This document shows, piece by piece, positions 14,106 through 22,760 of a DNA stretch of 64,000 nucleotides. A program made the position numbers and the translations under genes. This stretch comes from an uncultured Collinsella sp. (GTDB taxonomy: Bacteria > Actinomycetota > Coriobacteriia > Coriobacteriales > Coriobacteriaceae). The stretch is taken from NCBI GenBank assembly GCA_905208635.1, contig CAJLPX010000002.1, positions 70,635 through 134,634 on the forward strand, in the 5' to 3' direction. Position 1 is the first letter of the stretch; every line of letters starts with the position of its first letter. The notes below the pieces were generated by a model. It had not been told where the DNA came from and made no database searches. It saw only the letters and a program-made list of their open reading frames with translations.

Positions 14106-17105
14106 ATGAGCGACATCATGAGGCCGATCCCGTTTTCGCAGCTGATGAACTGGATCATCGAGGAGCACAAGACCCAGGACGCCATCTTTGGCGTGCGCAA
14201 GATGGTCACGACCAACCAGGAGGGCGCGCTTCCCATTTTTGACGAGCGCATCGAGACTCCGTTTGGCCCGGCCGCCGGTCCCAATACGCAGCTTGCCCAG
14301 AACATCGTGGCATCCTATGTGGCCGGTTCTCGCTTCTTTGAGCTCAAGACCGTCCAGGTTATGGACGGCGAGGAGCTCTCCAAGTGCGTCAACAAGCCCT
14401 GCATCGTGGCTCAGGACGAGTGCTACAACTGCGAGTGGTCGACCGAGCTCGAGGTTCCGCAGGCCTTTGCCGAGTACGTGAAGGCATGGTTCGCCTGCCA
14501 CCTGATCGCTCGCGAGTACGGCCTGGGCAGCCCGGACGGCTTTGTCTTCAACATGTCGGTGGGCTATGACCTGGAGGGCATTAAGAGCCCCAAGGTCGAC
14601 GCCTACATCGAGGGCATGAAGGACGCCAGCGGCTCCGACGTCTGGAACGAGTGCCGTGCCTGGGCTCTCGCTAACCTGGACAAGTTTGAGCATGTTGACG
14701 CCGCGTTTGTCGAGTCCATCCCGGCGCGCGTCTCCAACTCCATCACCGAGTCTACCCTGCACGGCTGCCCGCCTGCGGAGATCGAGCGCATCGCGACCTA
14801 CCTCATCACCGAGAAGGGCCTTAACACCTACATCAAGTGCAACCCCACGCTGTTGGGCTATGAGTTTGCCCGCCAGCGCCTCAACGAGCTGGGCTTTGAC
14901 TACATCGTCTTCGATGACACGCACTTCCGCGAGGACCTGCAGTGGGCCGATGCCGTGCCTATGTTCGAGCGCCTGATTGCCCTGTGCGCCGAGCGCGGCC
15001 TGGAGTTTGGCGTCAAGCTCACCAACACCTTCCCCGTCGACGTGACGAGGAACGAGCTGCCTTCCACCGAGATGTATATGTCCGGCCGTTCGCTGTTCTC
15101 GCTGACCATCGAGGCTGCCCGCCGCATTACCGAGCAGTTCGATGGCAAGCTGCGCATCAGCTACTCCGGCGGCGCCACGGTCTACAACATCCGCGCCCTG
15201 TACGATGCCGGCATTTGGCCCGTCACCCTGGCGACCGACGTGCTCAAGCCTGGTGGCTACGAGCGCTTTAGCCAGATGGCCGGCGAGTTTACCGACCTGG
15301 ATGGCAAGCCGTTTGCGGGCGTCTCTCTCGAGGCCGTGGCTGCGATCCAGACCGACTCGCTCACCAATCCGCTCTACAAGAAGCCGTTGCGCCCGCTGCC
15401 CGACCGCAAGGTCGCCGGCAAGAGCCCGCTTTCCGACTGCTTTACCACGCCGTGCCGCACGAGCTGCCCCATCCAGCAGGATATCCCTGCCTATCTGGCG
15501 GCTGTTGACGAGGGCCGCTACGAGGACGCGCTCAACATCATCATCGAGCGCAACGCCCTGCCGTTTATCACCGGCACCATCTGCCCGCATCCCTGCGGCC
15601 GTGCTTGCGAGCGTGCGTTCTACGAGCCCGAGGGTGCCCAGATCCGCGCCAGCAAGCTCAAGGCCGCCCGCGAGGCCATGACTGCCGTGCTGCCCAAGCT
15701 GCGCGCCCAGGCTATCGCCAACGACGGCGAGCGCAACGTTGCCGTTATCGGCGGCGGCCCGGCCGGCCTGGCGACGGCGTTCTTCCTGACACGTGCCGGC
15801 GTGCCCGTCACCATCTTCGAGGCCCGCGATTCGCTCGGCGGCGTGGTCCGTCACGTGATTCCCGAGTTCCGTATCGCGAGCGACGATATCTCCCACGACG
15901 CCGAGCTCTGCCTGGCCTTTGGCGCCAAGGTGCAGCTCAATGCTCGCGTGGAGTCCATTGACGAGCTCAAGGCCCAGGGCTTTACCGACGTGGTCGTGGC
16001 CACCGGTGCCTGGATGCCCGGCTCTGCGGGCCTGGGCGAGGGTGCCGAGCTCGACGTGCTGGAGTTCCTCGAGGCCGCCAAGAAGGGCGAGAAGCTTAAG
16101 CTGGGCGAGGACGTCGTGGTCATTGGTGCCGGCAACACCGCCATGGACGCCGCCCGCGTGGCCAAGCGCCTGGCAGGCGTGAAGAACGTGCGCCTGGTGT
16201 ATCGCCGTACCAAGAAGCAGATGCCCGCCGACGAGGAAGAGCTCGATCTTGCTCTTGTCGACGGCGTTGAGTTCTGCGAGCTGCTGGCGCCCAAGGCGCT
16301 CAACGGTGCCGTGCTGACCTGCGACGTCATGGAACTTGGCGAACCGGATGCAAGCGGCCGTCGCAGCCCCGTCACCACGGGCGAGACCGTCGAGCTTCCC
16401 GCCACCACGGTGATCTGCGCCGTGGGCGAGGGCATCGATGCCAGCCTGTACGATGCCGCGGGCGTCGAGCACGACCGTCGCGGCCGCCTTGCCGCCACCT
16501 CCACCGGCGTCGAGGGCGTCTGGGCTGCGGGCGACTGTCGCCGCGGTCCTGCCACCGTGGTCGAGGCTATCGCCGATGCCGCCGAGGTCGCCCGTGCCAT
16601 CGCCGGTGTGGACTTTAACAAGTACGCCGACTGCAACGAGCAGGCCGGTCGCGAGGACACCTGCTACGAGCGCAAGGGGTCGCTGTGCCGCGACAAGCGC
16701 AACTGCACCAAGACCCGCTGCCTGGGCTGCGGCTCGGTGTGCGAGGTCTGTTGCGACGTGTGCCCCAACCGCGCCAACGTTGCTATTAAGGTGCCGGGCC
16801 TGGCCAAGCATCAGGTGGTACATGTCGATGGCATGTGCAACGAGTGCGGCAGCTGCGCCGTGTTCTGCCCCTACCAGGAGGGTCGTCCCTACAAGGACAA
16901 GCTCACCCTGTTCTGGAGCGAGGAGGACATGGAGAACTCCGAGAACGAGGGCTTCCTGGCCGTGGACGAGGACCACTTTAAGGTCCGCGTTGCCGGCACG
17001 GTCCGTACCGTCTCGGTCGATGCCGTCAACACCGGTCTGCCCGAGGCCGTCCGCCTGACCATCAAGGCCGTGCGCGACAGCTATCCGTACCTTCTTAAGA
17101 AATAG
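14106..17105 (+). CDS. ygfK: YgfK-type iron-sulphur flavoprotein (putative selenate reductase subunit name)
   Basis: A 999-residue multi-domain oxidoreductase. Residues about 1-430 form a dihydropyrimidine/dihydroorotate dehydrogenase-like part. From about 443 (CFTTPCRTSCPIQQDIPAY) a GltD-like N-terminal iron-sulphur domain begins. The FAD site VIGGGPAGLATAFFL is near 549 and the NAD(P) site VVIGAGNTAMDAARVA near 673. Two ferredoxin-like cysteine sets follow, CLGCGSVCEVCCDVCP near 871 and CNECGSCAVFC near 910. The database name 'selenate reductase' is historical; context points to a purine redox step or electron transfer for XdhD. The ATG at 14106 follows GAGAGGAGC. It is followed by a ferredoxin and xdhD. 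Confidence 0.9.
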   Translation: MSDIMRPIPFSQLMNWIIEEHKTQDAIFGVRKMVTTNQEGALPIFDERIETPFGPAAGPNTQLAQNIVASYVAGSRFFELKTVQVMDGEELSKCVNKPCIVAQDECYNCEWSTELEVPQAFAEYVKAWFACHLIAREYGLGSPDGFVFNMSVGYDLEGIKSPKVDAYIEGMKDASGSDVWNECRAWALANLDKFEHVDAAFVESIPARVSNSITESTLHGCPPAEIERIATYLITEKGLNTYIKCNPTLLGYEFARQRLNELGFDYIVFDDTHFREDLQWADAVPMFERLIALCAERGLEFGVKLTNTFPVDVTRNELPSTEMYMSGRSLFSLTIEAARRITEQFDGKLRISYSGGATVYNIRALYDAGIWPVTLATDVLKPGGYERFSQMAGEFTDLDGKPFAGVSLEAVAAIQTDSLTNPLYKKPLRPLPDRKVAGKSPLSDCFTTPCRTSCPIQQDIPAYLAAVDEGRYEDALNIIIERNALPFITGTICPHPCGRACERAFYEPEGAQIRASKLKAAREAMTAVLPKLRAQAIANDGERNVAVIGGGPAGLATAFFLTRAGVPVTIFEARDSLGGVVRHVIPEFRIASDDISHDAELCLAFGAKVQLNARVESIDELKAQGFTDVVVATGAWMPGSAGLGEGAELDVLEFLEAAKKGEKLKLGEDVVVIGAGNTAMDAARVAKRLAGVKNVRLVYRRTKKQMPADEEELDLALVDGVEFCELLAPKALNGAVLTCDVMELGEPDASGRRSPVTTGETVELPATTVICAVGEGIDASLYDAAGVEHDRRGRLAATSTGVEGVWAAGDCRRGPATVVEAIADAAEVARAIAGVDFNKYADCNEQAGREDTCYERKGSLCRDKRNCTKTRCLGCGSVCEVCCDVCPNRANVAIKVPGLAKHQVVHVDGMCNECGSCAVFCPYQEGRPYKDKLTLFWSEEDMENSENEGFLAVDEDHFKVRVAGTVRTVSVDAVNTGLPEAVRLTIKAVRDSYPYLLKK

Positions 17106-17116
17106 GCGAGTCTCTT

Positions 17117-17596
17117 ATGGCCAAATCCATTCAACATAACGTGGCCTACGTTGCCTGCGGAAGCGGTTGCGCCTCCGCAGGCGGCGACGCCCACTGCAGC
17201 GAAGGCTGCATTGGCTGTGGCGCCTGCGTCACGGCCTGCCCCCACGGCGCCATTGCGCTGGTCGATGGCATCGCCCGCGTGGATCGCTCCAAGTGCACGG
17301 GCTGTGGCCTGTGCGGCATGGCGTGCCCGCAGCGCGTGATTGCTTTCGTCCCCGGCTACCAGAACATCCTGGTGCGCTGCAACAACACCGATAAGGGCGC
17401 CATCGCCCGCAAGATCTGCGACACCAGCTGCATCGGTTGCGGCATGTGCGCTAAAAAGTGCCCCGCCGGCGCTATCCGTATCGAGGACAACTGCGCCCAT
17501 ATCGACGGCGCGGACTGCCTGTCGTGCGGCATGTGCGCCGTCGTCTGCCCGCATGGCGCCATCCACGACCGCACCGGCATCGCCGCCGGCGTGTAG
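17117..17596 (+). CDS. 4Fe-4S ferredoxin-type electron carrier (YgfS-like)
   Basis: A 159-residue cysteine-rich protein with four ferredoxin-type motifs: CIGCGACVTACP, CTGCGLCGMACP, CIGCGMCAKKCP and CLSCGMCAVVCP, at about residues 34, 60, 103 and 135. An N-terminal segment YVACGSGCASAGGDAHC has extra cysteines, as in RnfB-like proteins. Size and place match the polyferredoxin encoded with xdhD in the E. coli cluster. It begins 11 bp after ygfK and ends 12 bp before xdhD, so the three are one unit. It probably shuttles electrons between XdhD, which has no FAD subunit here, and YgfK. Confidence 0.88.
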   Translation: MAKSIQHNVAYVACGSGCASAGGDAHCSEGCIGCGACVTACPHGAIALVDGIARVDRSKCTGCGLCGMACPQRVIAFVPGYQNILVRCNNTDKGAIARKICDTSCIGCGMCAKKCPAGAIRIEDNCAHIDGADCLSCGMCAVVCPHGAIHDRTGIAAGV

Positions 17597-17608
17597 AAGG
17601 GAATCACC

Positions 17609-20386
17609 ATGGCACAGGAATTCACTTTTACCGTCAACGGCGTCGAGCGCACGACGACCCAAAACAAACCGCTGCTGCGCTACCTGCGCGACGACCTGCA
17701 CATTCACTCCGCCAAGGACGGCTGCTCCGAGGGCGCGTGCGGTACCTGCACCATCCATGTGGACGGTGCGGCCGTCAAGGCGTGCGTGCTGACCACCGCC
17801 CTTGCCGCCGGCCGCAACATCGTGACCGTCGAGGGCCTGCCCGAGGACGTGCGCGAGGCCTTTGTGTACGCCTTTGGCGCCGTGGGCGCCGTGCAGTGCG
17901 GTTTTTGCATCCCCGGCATGGTCATGGCGGGTGCGGCGCTCATCGCCGAGGACCCCGAGCCCACCGAGGAGCAGATCAAGTACGCCATCCGCGGCAACGT
18001 CTGCCGCTGCACCGGCTACAAGAAGATTATCGAGGGCATTTCGCTGGCCGCTGCGGTGCTCCGCGGCGAAAAGCAGATTGACGAGGGCCTGGAGCGCGGC
18101 GACGACTACGGCGTGGGCAAGCGCGCCTTCCGTATCGACGTGCGCAAGAAGGTGCTCGGCGAGGGCAAGTATCCCGACGACATCGACGAGCTCGATCAGC
18201 CGGGTCTGACCTACGCCAGCGCCGTGCGCTCCAAGTATCCGCGCGCCCGCGTGCTCTCCATCGATACCTCCAAGGCCGAGGCCCTGCCCGGTGTGGTGGG
18301 CATCCTGCGCGCCGAGGACGTGCCGGTCAACCAGGTCGGCCACCTTATTCAGGACTGGGACGTCATGATCGCCCAGGGCGATATCACCCGCTGCGTGGGT
18401 GATGCCATCGTGCTGGTGGTTGCCGAGGACGAGGCGACGCTCGAGAAGGCCAAGAAGCTCGTAAAAATCGATTACGAGCCGCTGGAGCCCATGCGCAGCA
18501 TTGCCGAGGCTAGGGCCGCCGACGCGCCGCGTCTGCACGACAGCTTCTTTGCCTTTGGCAACACGGTGGAGCTCAAGGACAACGTGTGCCAGAGTCGTCA
18601 CGTGACGCGCGGCGACGCCGCCAAGGCGCTGGCCGAGAGCGCGTTCACCGTGACGCAGCGCTTTACCACGCCCTTTACCGAGCATGCCTTCTTGGAGCCC
18701 GAGTGCGCCGTTGCCTTCCCGTACAAGAACGGCGTCAAGGTGCAGTCGACCGATCAGGGCGCCTACGACACACGCAAAGAGTGTGCCCACATGTTTGGCT
18801 GGGACAACGAGCCCGAGCGCGTGGTCGTCGAGACCATGCTCGTGGGCGGCGGCTTTGGCGGTAAGGAGGACGTTTCGGTCCAGCACCTGGCCGCGCTCGC
18901 CGCCTATAAGCTCCAGCGTCCTGTGAAGTGCAAGCTCACGCGTGCCGAGTCGCTCGCGTTCCATCCCAAGCGCCACGCCATGGACGGCACCTTTACGCTG
19001 GGCTGCGACGCCGAGGGCAACTTTACCGGTCTGGACTGCGAGATCAACTTTGATACCGGCGCCTACGCGTCGCTGTGCGGCCCGGTGCTCGAGCGCGCCT
19101 GCACGCATGCCGTCGGCCCCTACAAGTACCAGAACACCGACATTCGCGGTTTTGGCTACTACACCAACAACCCGCCCGCCGGCGCGTACCGCGGCTTTGG
19201 CGTTTGCCAGTCCGAGTTTGCGCTCGAGAGCCTGATTGACTTGCTGGCCGAGAAGGTCGGTCTGGACCCGTGGGAGATTCGTTACCGTAATGCCATCGAG
19301 CCGGGCGAGGTTTTGCCCAACGGCCAGATTGCCGACTGCTCCACGGCGCTTAAGGAGACGCTGCTCGAGGTCAAGGATGCCTACTATGCACATCCCGGAC
19401 ACGCCGGTATCGCCTGCGCCATGAAGAACGCCGGCGTGGGCGTGGGCCTGCCCGATGCCGGTCGCTGCATGATTCGCATCGAGGACGGCGTGGCTGTGGT
19501 CTATGCCGCCACGTCCGACATCGGCCAGGGCTGCAACACGGTCTTTTTGCAGGACGTTGCCGAGGCCTGCGGCCTGCCGCTTCGCTGCATTGCCAATGGC
19601 GAGTGCTCCACCGAGAACGCTCCCGACTCCGGCACCACGTCTGGCTCGCGTCAGACGGTCGTGACCGGCGAGGCCGTGCGCGGTGCCGCCTTCCTGCTGC
19701 GCGATGCCATGCTCGGCATCGAGGCCGGCAAGCCTGCGCCCGATGCTCCCGTGAGCGCCCATGGCGACGGCGTCAAGATCGAGTACGACGACGGTCGCGC
19801 CTACCAGCTGCGCACACAGGAGCTCGTCGCCGGCCAGGGCATGCATCCTCAGGATCCCGCGGCCGCCATCAAGGCGCTCGAGGGATGCGAGTTTGGCTAC
19901 GTGTATCTGGAGCCGACCGACAAACTGGGCGCCGACGTCCCCAATCCCAAGAGCCACATCTGCTACGGCTTTGCCACGCACGTGGTCATTCTGGACGATG
20001 ACGGCCGCGTGAGCGAGGTCTATGCCGCGCACGATTCCGGCAAGGTGGTCAACCCCATCTCGATCCAAGGTCAGATTGAAGGCGGCGTGCTCATGGGTAT
20101 GGGTTATGCGCTCACCGAGGACTGGCCGCTCAAGGACTGCGTGCCCCAGGCAAGGTACGGTACGCTCGGGCTGTTCCGTGCGCCCGAGATTCCGGATATC
20201 CACGCCATTTACGTGGAGAAGGACGAGCTGTTGCCCGTGGCATACGGCGGTAAGGGCATCGGCGAGATCGCAACGATCCCCACGGCGCCCGCCGTGCAGA
20301 ACGCCTACCGCGCATTCGACGGCAAGCTGCGTCCGGATCTGCCCATGGTGGATACGCCGTACAGCCGCGCCCGTCACCGCGGGTAG
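17609..20386 (+). CDS. xdhD: Molybdenum hydroxylase XdhD, fused 2Fe-2S and molybdopterin domains
   Basis: A 925-residue xanthine/hypoxanthine/purine hydroxylase. The N-terminal 2Fe-2S domain carries CSEGACGTCTIHVDG (from about residue 38), then QCGFCIPGMVMAG and CRCTGYKKI. The molybdopterin domain starts near 160 and contains GGGFGGKEDV, GAYRGFGVCQSEFALES, the IGQGCNT loop and the catalytic glutamate in GKGIGEIATIP near the end. There is no FAD domain and no FAD-subunit gene nearby, which matches E. coli XdhD rather than classical XdhABC. Companion genes yqeB, yqeC, xdhC and a MocA-like gene suggest a selenium-dependent cofactor. It is the last gene of block A and has a terminator at 20455-20482. 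Confidence 0.9.
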   Translation: MAQEFTFTVNGVERTTTQNKPLLRYLRDDLHIHSAKDGCSEGACGTCTIHVDGAAVKACVLTTALAAGRNIVTVEGLPEDVREAFVYAFGAVGAVQCGFCIPGMVMAGAALIAEDPEPTEEQIKYAIRGNVCRCTGYKKIIEGISLAAAVLRGEKQIDEGLERGDDYGVGKRAFRIDVRKKVLGEGKYPDDIDELDQPGLTYASAVRSKYPRARVLSIDTSKAEALPGVVGILRAEDVPVNQVGHLIQDWDVMIAQGDITRCVGDAIVLVVAEDEATLEKAKKLVKIDYEPLEPMRSIAEARAADAPRLHDSFFAFGNTVELKDNVCQSRHVTRGDAAKALAESAFTVTQRFTTPFTEHAFLEPECAVAFPYKNGVKVQSTDQGAYDTRKECAHMFGWDNEPERVVVETMLVGGGFGGKEDVSVQHLAALAAYKLQRPVKCKLTRAESLAFHPKRHAMDGTFTLGCDAEGNFTGLDCEINFDTGAYASLCGPVLERACTHAVGPYKYQNTDIRGFGYYTNNPPAGAYRGFGVCQSEFALESLIDLLAEKVGLDPWEIRYRNAIEPGEVLPNGQIADCSTALKETLLEVKDAYYAHPGHAGIACAMKNAGVGVGLPDAGRCMIRIEDGVAVVYAATSDIGQGCNTVFLQDVAEACGLPLRCIANGECSTENAPDSGTTSGSRQTVVTGEAVRGAAFLLRDAMLGIEAGKPAPDAPVSAHGDGVKIEYDDGRAYQLRTQELVAGQGMHPQDPAAAIKALEGCEFGYVYLEPTDKLGADVPNPKSHICYGFATHVVILDDDGRVSEVYAAHDSGKVVNPISIQGQIEGGVLMGMGYALTEDWPLKDCVPQARYGTLGLFRAPEIPDIHAIYVEKDELLPVAYGGKGIGEIATIPTAPAVQNAYRAFDGKLRPDLPMVDTPYSRARHRG

Positions 20387-20454
20387 AGTAGAGCGCGGAC
20401 GACCATTGCTGACTGCCGTCTGCGCTTGCCATCAACTGCATATGCTGTGCCTTT

Positions 20455-20486
20455 GGCCCCGGCTCCATCGCGAGCCGGGGCCTTTT
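20455..20486 (+). terminator. Terminator of purine block A
   Basis: GGCCCCGGCT (20455-20464) and AGCCGGGGCC (20473-20482) form a 10-bp stem followed by TTTT. It lies 68 bp after the xdhD stop. Confidence 0.88.
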
Positions 20487-20501
20487 GTTTGGAGCGGAAA
20501 C

Positions 20502-20638
20502 TGTGTCCCGGAATAGGCGCTCAGAATGGGATGCGCTTTCCCCTTGGAGCCCTCGGCGGAGATTGCATCCCAGAATCCGCGCCTGGAATGGGACACACGA
20601 TTGTCCGTGCCCGCATCCCACCATATTCGGGATGCGGG
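20502..20638. repeat. Composite palindrome plus hairpin in the xdhD downstream gap
   Basis: TGTGTCCC (20502-20509) pairs with GGGACACA (20590-20597), and inside it GGGATGC (20528-20534) pairs with GCATCCC (20565-20571); the two 18-nt inter-arm stretches also share GCGCCT. A separate perfect 10-bp hairpin, CCCGCATCCC/GGGATGCGGG, follows at 20610-20638. The rest of the gap 20640-20866 holds only short unrecognised reading frames, one of which (ending at 20820, NRITKDRFIEIGELTAMAH) may be a gene relic. Confidence 0.6.
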
Positions 20639-20866
20639 TTTCTGCGCTTTTGTGCATCAGGCAAGCAGCTGCTTTTGGCGGCTCTCCCGGGCTGCGCATC
20701 GCTTGTGATGTCGATGCGACCGACCAGAGAGTCGGCGCATTGGTCAATCGCATTACAAAAGACAGGTTTATTGAGATTGGTGAACTGACGGCCATGGCCC
20801 ATACCATTGTGGTTGCCTAGATTGAAAGCTGAGATGGAAAGTGCTTTCGGACAGGAGGGCAATATC

Positions 20867-20898
20867 AAGCCCCACGTTCCCTGTGGGAAGTGGGGCTT
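20867..20898. terminator. Terminator-like hairpin after the accessory module
   Basis: AAGCCCCAC and GTGGGGCTT form a 9-bp stem around a 14-nt loop. On the minus strand it lies 25 bp after the small acidic protein gene and is the likely end of that transcript. Confidence 0.65.
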
Positions 20899-20922
20899 TC
20901 AAGGGCTGCTAGTTAATAGTTA

Positions 20923-21141
20923 TTAGAGGTAGCCGTTCAGCCAATCGGGCATATTGGGATCGTCAATGCTCCACGAATCTTCTTCATGCTCGCTTTCTTC
21001 CCAGTTGCTTTCGTCCCCATCGAAGAACTTGCGCCTATTACACTTGTATTTGACAACCGTGTCGCCCTCACGGCGGTATTCATTCCAGTAGTAGTTTTGC
21101 TTTCCGTATCCGTTCCATTCTTGAGTTCTGTATATGACCAT
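20923..21141 (-). CDS. Small acidic protein of unknown function
   Basis: A 72-residue protein, not recognised as a known family. It is rich in tyrosine, tryptophan and acidic residues: the N-terminal half has alternating aromatic and charged residues (KQNYYWNEYRREGD) and the C-terminal half is strongly acidic (EESEHEEDSW). The start is well supported: ATG behind AAAAGGAGACACC. It is the last of three co-directional genes with the membrane protein and the XRE protein upstream. A soluble acidic partner at the end of such a module could be an antitoxin, inhibitor or DNA mimic, but no such role is shown. Confidence 0.6.
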   Translation of the reverse strand: MVIYRTQEWNGYGKQNYYWNEYRREGDTVVKYKCNRRKFFDGDESNWEESEHEEDSWSIDDPNMPDWLNGYL

Positions 21142-21192
21142 GGTGTCTCCTTTTCGTTTGCGTACGCGGGGCGCACGGTGTATCAGATTTGA

Positions 21193-21720
21193 CTACTGGG
21201 CTATGACTTGCGCAATGTGAGTTTTTTTGGCGTTAATGCTCGCAAGTTCGTCGGAAGTAAAAACAAACGGGACAACCGCTTCATCCCATTCGATATTTGA
21301 GAAGGTATAACCGGCGCGCGTTACTTTGACTGTTTCTTTCCCAAAGAGTTTGCCGACTTCTGTGAGCTTGTAACCCCAGGGCTCTTTTGTCATCATTCCG
21401 CTGGAGACGAGACGCTTGTTAACTGCCTGATTCGAAAGAAGCAAGTCATGTCCGAGTCCCGTTGCAGTCTTCTTGACTCCGGTAAGGTTGACCACTGGCA
21501 AGGAGGCCTTTTCTGCTGCCTTAGCAATCGTGGCAACACCTTTGTCTGCGCCGTTGCAAATAGTTTTGAATTTAGGCGTATGGCCCGTTTTCGCGGCAAT
21601 CGTAATGCTAACGATTGAACTGATTGCCACAAATACACCGATGCCAATCTGGACTTTGTGCTGCTCGAGCCACACGAGGCCTTTGTTCTTTGCGGGCAGA
21701 TCAGTGTTTTCCGACTCCAA
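21193..21720 (-). CDS. Single-pass membrane protein with a C-terminal winged-helix-like part
   Basis: A 175-residue protein with no recognised family. Residues about 22-45 form one membrane segment (IGIGVFVAISSIVSITIAA). The C-terminal part, about 95-150, reads SNQAVNKRLVSSGMMTKEP followed by YKLTEVGKLF, similar in pattern to the small helical domain at the end of phage antirepressors, where a residue pair and 'T..G' define the recognition fold. The start codon is TTG at 21720, behind GAGGTG. It begins 12 bp after the XRE gene, so both are made together. The base composition is visibly lower in GC than that of the purine genes on either side. Confidence 0.6.
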   Translation of the reverse strand: MESENTDLPAKNKGLVWLEQHKVQIGIGVFVAISSIVSITIAAKTGHTPKFKTICNGADKGVATIAKAAEKASLPVVNLTGVKKTATGLGHDLLLSNQAVNKRLVSSGMMTKEPWGYKLTEVGKLFGKETVKVTRAGYTFSNIEWDEAVVPFVFTSDELASINAKKTHIAQVIAQ

Positions 21721-21732
21721 TTTCTGTACACC

Positions 21733-22188
21733 TCATTTCTTGATTGATTTTGCAAGTTGATATGCAAGAGAGCCCAATGCCGGAATCAATGCCGATGAAG
21801 CGGGGATTAGGGCGGCGGTGAGAGCGGTTGCTCCAACTATGGCGCTCTGCTTAGTAGCTGCCTCTTGTTGTGTCCCCTTCTCATCCCCTTCTTTAAGGGC
21901 ATTTTGCATCTTCTCTAGTTTGGGTGCTACTGGTTGGTCAACGAATAGCTGAATTATTTTTGCCAGATCCTCGTTTCCGCTGACGGCGATTTCGTTGTTG
22001 AATACCGCCCTGATGGCGAGATAGTGCATCTTCGTCATCTGCGTTTTACCCGTCTCAAGGCTGCTGACGGTTTGCTTTGTTATGCCTAGTTCGTTCGCAA
22101 GCCGTTCGCCACTCCAGCCCGCCGCCTTGCGAATGGTTGACAGGTGAGCTTGGAGCCTGCTGACTAGTTCATCATCCGTTGAAGTCAT
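21733..22188 (-). CDS. XRE-type HTH protein with hydrophobic C-terminal tail
   Basis: A 151-residue protein. Residues about 8-65 form a Cro/CI helix-turn-helix: LSTIRKAAGWSGERLANEL, then GITKQTVSSLETGKTQM. The C-terminal 35 residues are hydrophobic and small-residue rich (AIVGATALTAALIPASSAL, then IPALGSLAYQLA) and end KSIKK, so the protein may be tethered to or inserted in the membrane. A DNA-binding domain with a membrane tail is unusual for a simple repressor. It is the first gene of a three-gene unit. An inverted repeat at 22261-22277 in its upstream region is a candidate operator. Confidence 0.7.
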   Translation of the reverse strand: MTSTDDELVSRLQAHLSTIRKAAGWSGERLANELGITKQTVSSLETGKTQMTKMHYLAIRAVFNNEIAVSGNEDLAKIIQLFVDQPVAPKLEKMQNALKEGDEKGTQQEAATKQSAIVGATALTAALIPASSALIPALGSLAYQLAKSIKK

Positions 22189-22760
22189 TTCTGCCTCACA
22201 TATAGTAAAGAATCCTTATTACTGTCAGATATTATATACCCAGTCAGAAATTTAGCAATTACTAAGTGAGTCTTAGTTTATTCGGCTGGCTCCTGAATCT
22301 CCTCAGTTTTAAACTGAATTGAAAACGATACCGACGCCGGCGTCTTGTTCTCATGTTTTAAAGGTATGGGCAGGTATTGTTCGACAGACGATGGCCTCGA
22401 TGCCGATTTCATGCATCCCCTCAGGGGTCATCCGTCCAGGAACCTGTTTTCCATCGTTGCGTGGTCAGCGAGACGTGCAAGGAGCACATCGACCGTATGG
22501 GCGGCTGTTATTTCTGCACAGTTGAGAGGGCATCTTGGAAGACGTGTCCATGGCGATTTTGGGAGACGCTAACCGCTTGGATTATAGTGGACGGTCGGTC
22601 TTAGAGGCCTATGGGTGGGAGATGTTGTTTCACTTGCCAACGACCGGCCGGGGTCTGGCTTAACCGACGTGGAACGTGATTGCACCATCTGGTAGCAAGT
22701 CGAGTTGCAGATGAGTACACCCGATCGTGTGGAATAAGGCTTCAGGAGCGCTCCGCCTGT
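22189..22760 (-). other. Promoter region of the XRE module and unassigned DNA
   Basis: The first 140 bp are AT-rich and contain the inverted repeat ACTAAG-N5-CTTAGT at 22261-22277 and two GTCAGA words 17 bp apart near 22226-22250, likely operator and promoter for the XRE gene. The remaining sequence to 22760 shows only short, uncharacteristic reading frames in every frame; I see no gene in it. Confidence 0.45.

Noticed and set aside
20426..20820. Coding region of 111-120 residues after xdhD
   Set aside because: It runs through palindromes and a hairpin and has no ribosome site; only the last part looks protein-like, so at most a relic.
22319..22604. Small genes in the 22.3-22.6 kb gap
   Set aside because: Overlapping short frames on one strand, no ribosome site and no recognisable protein pattern.
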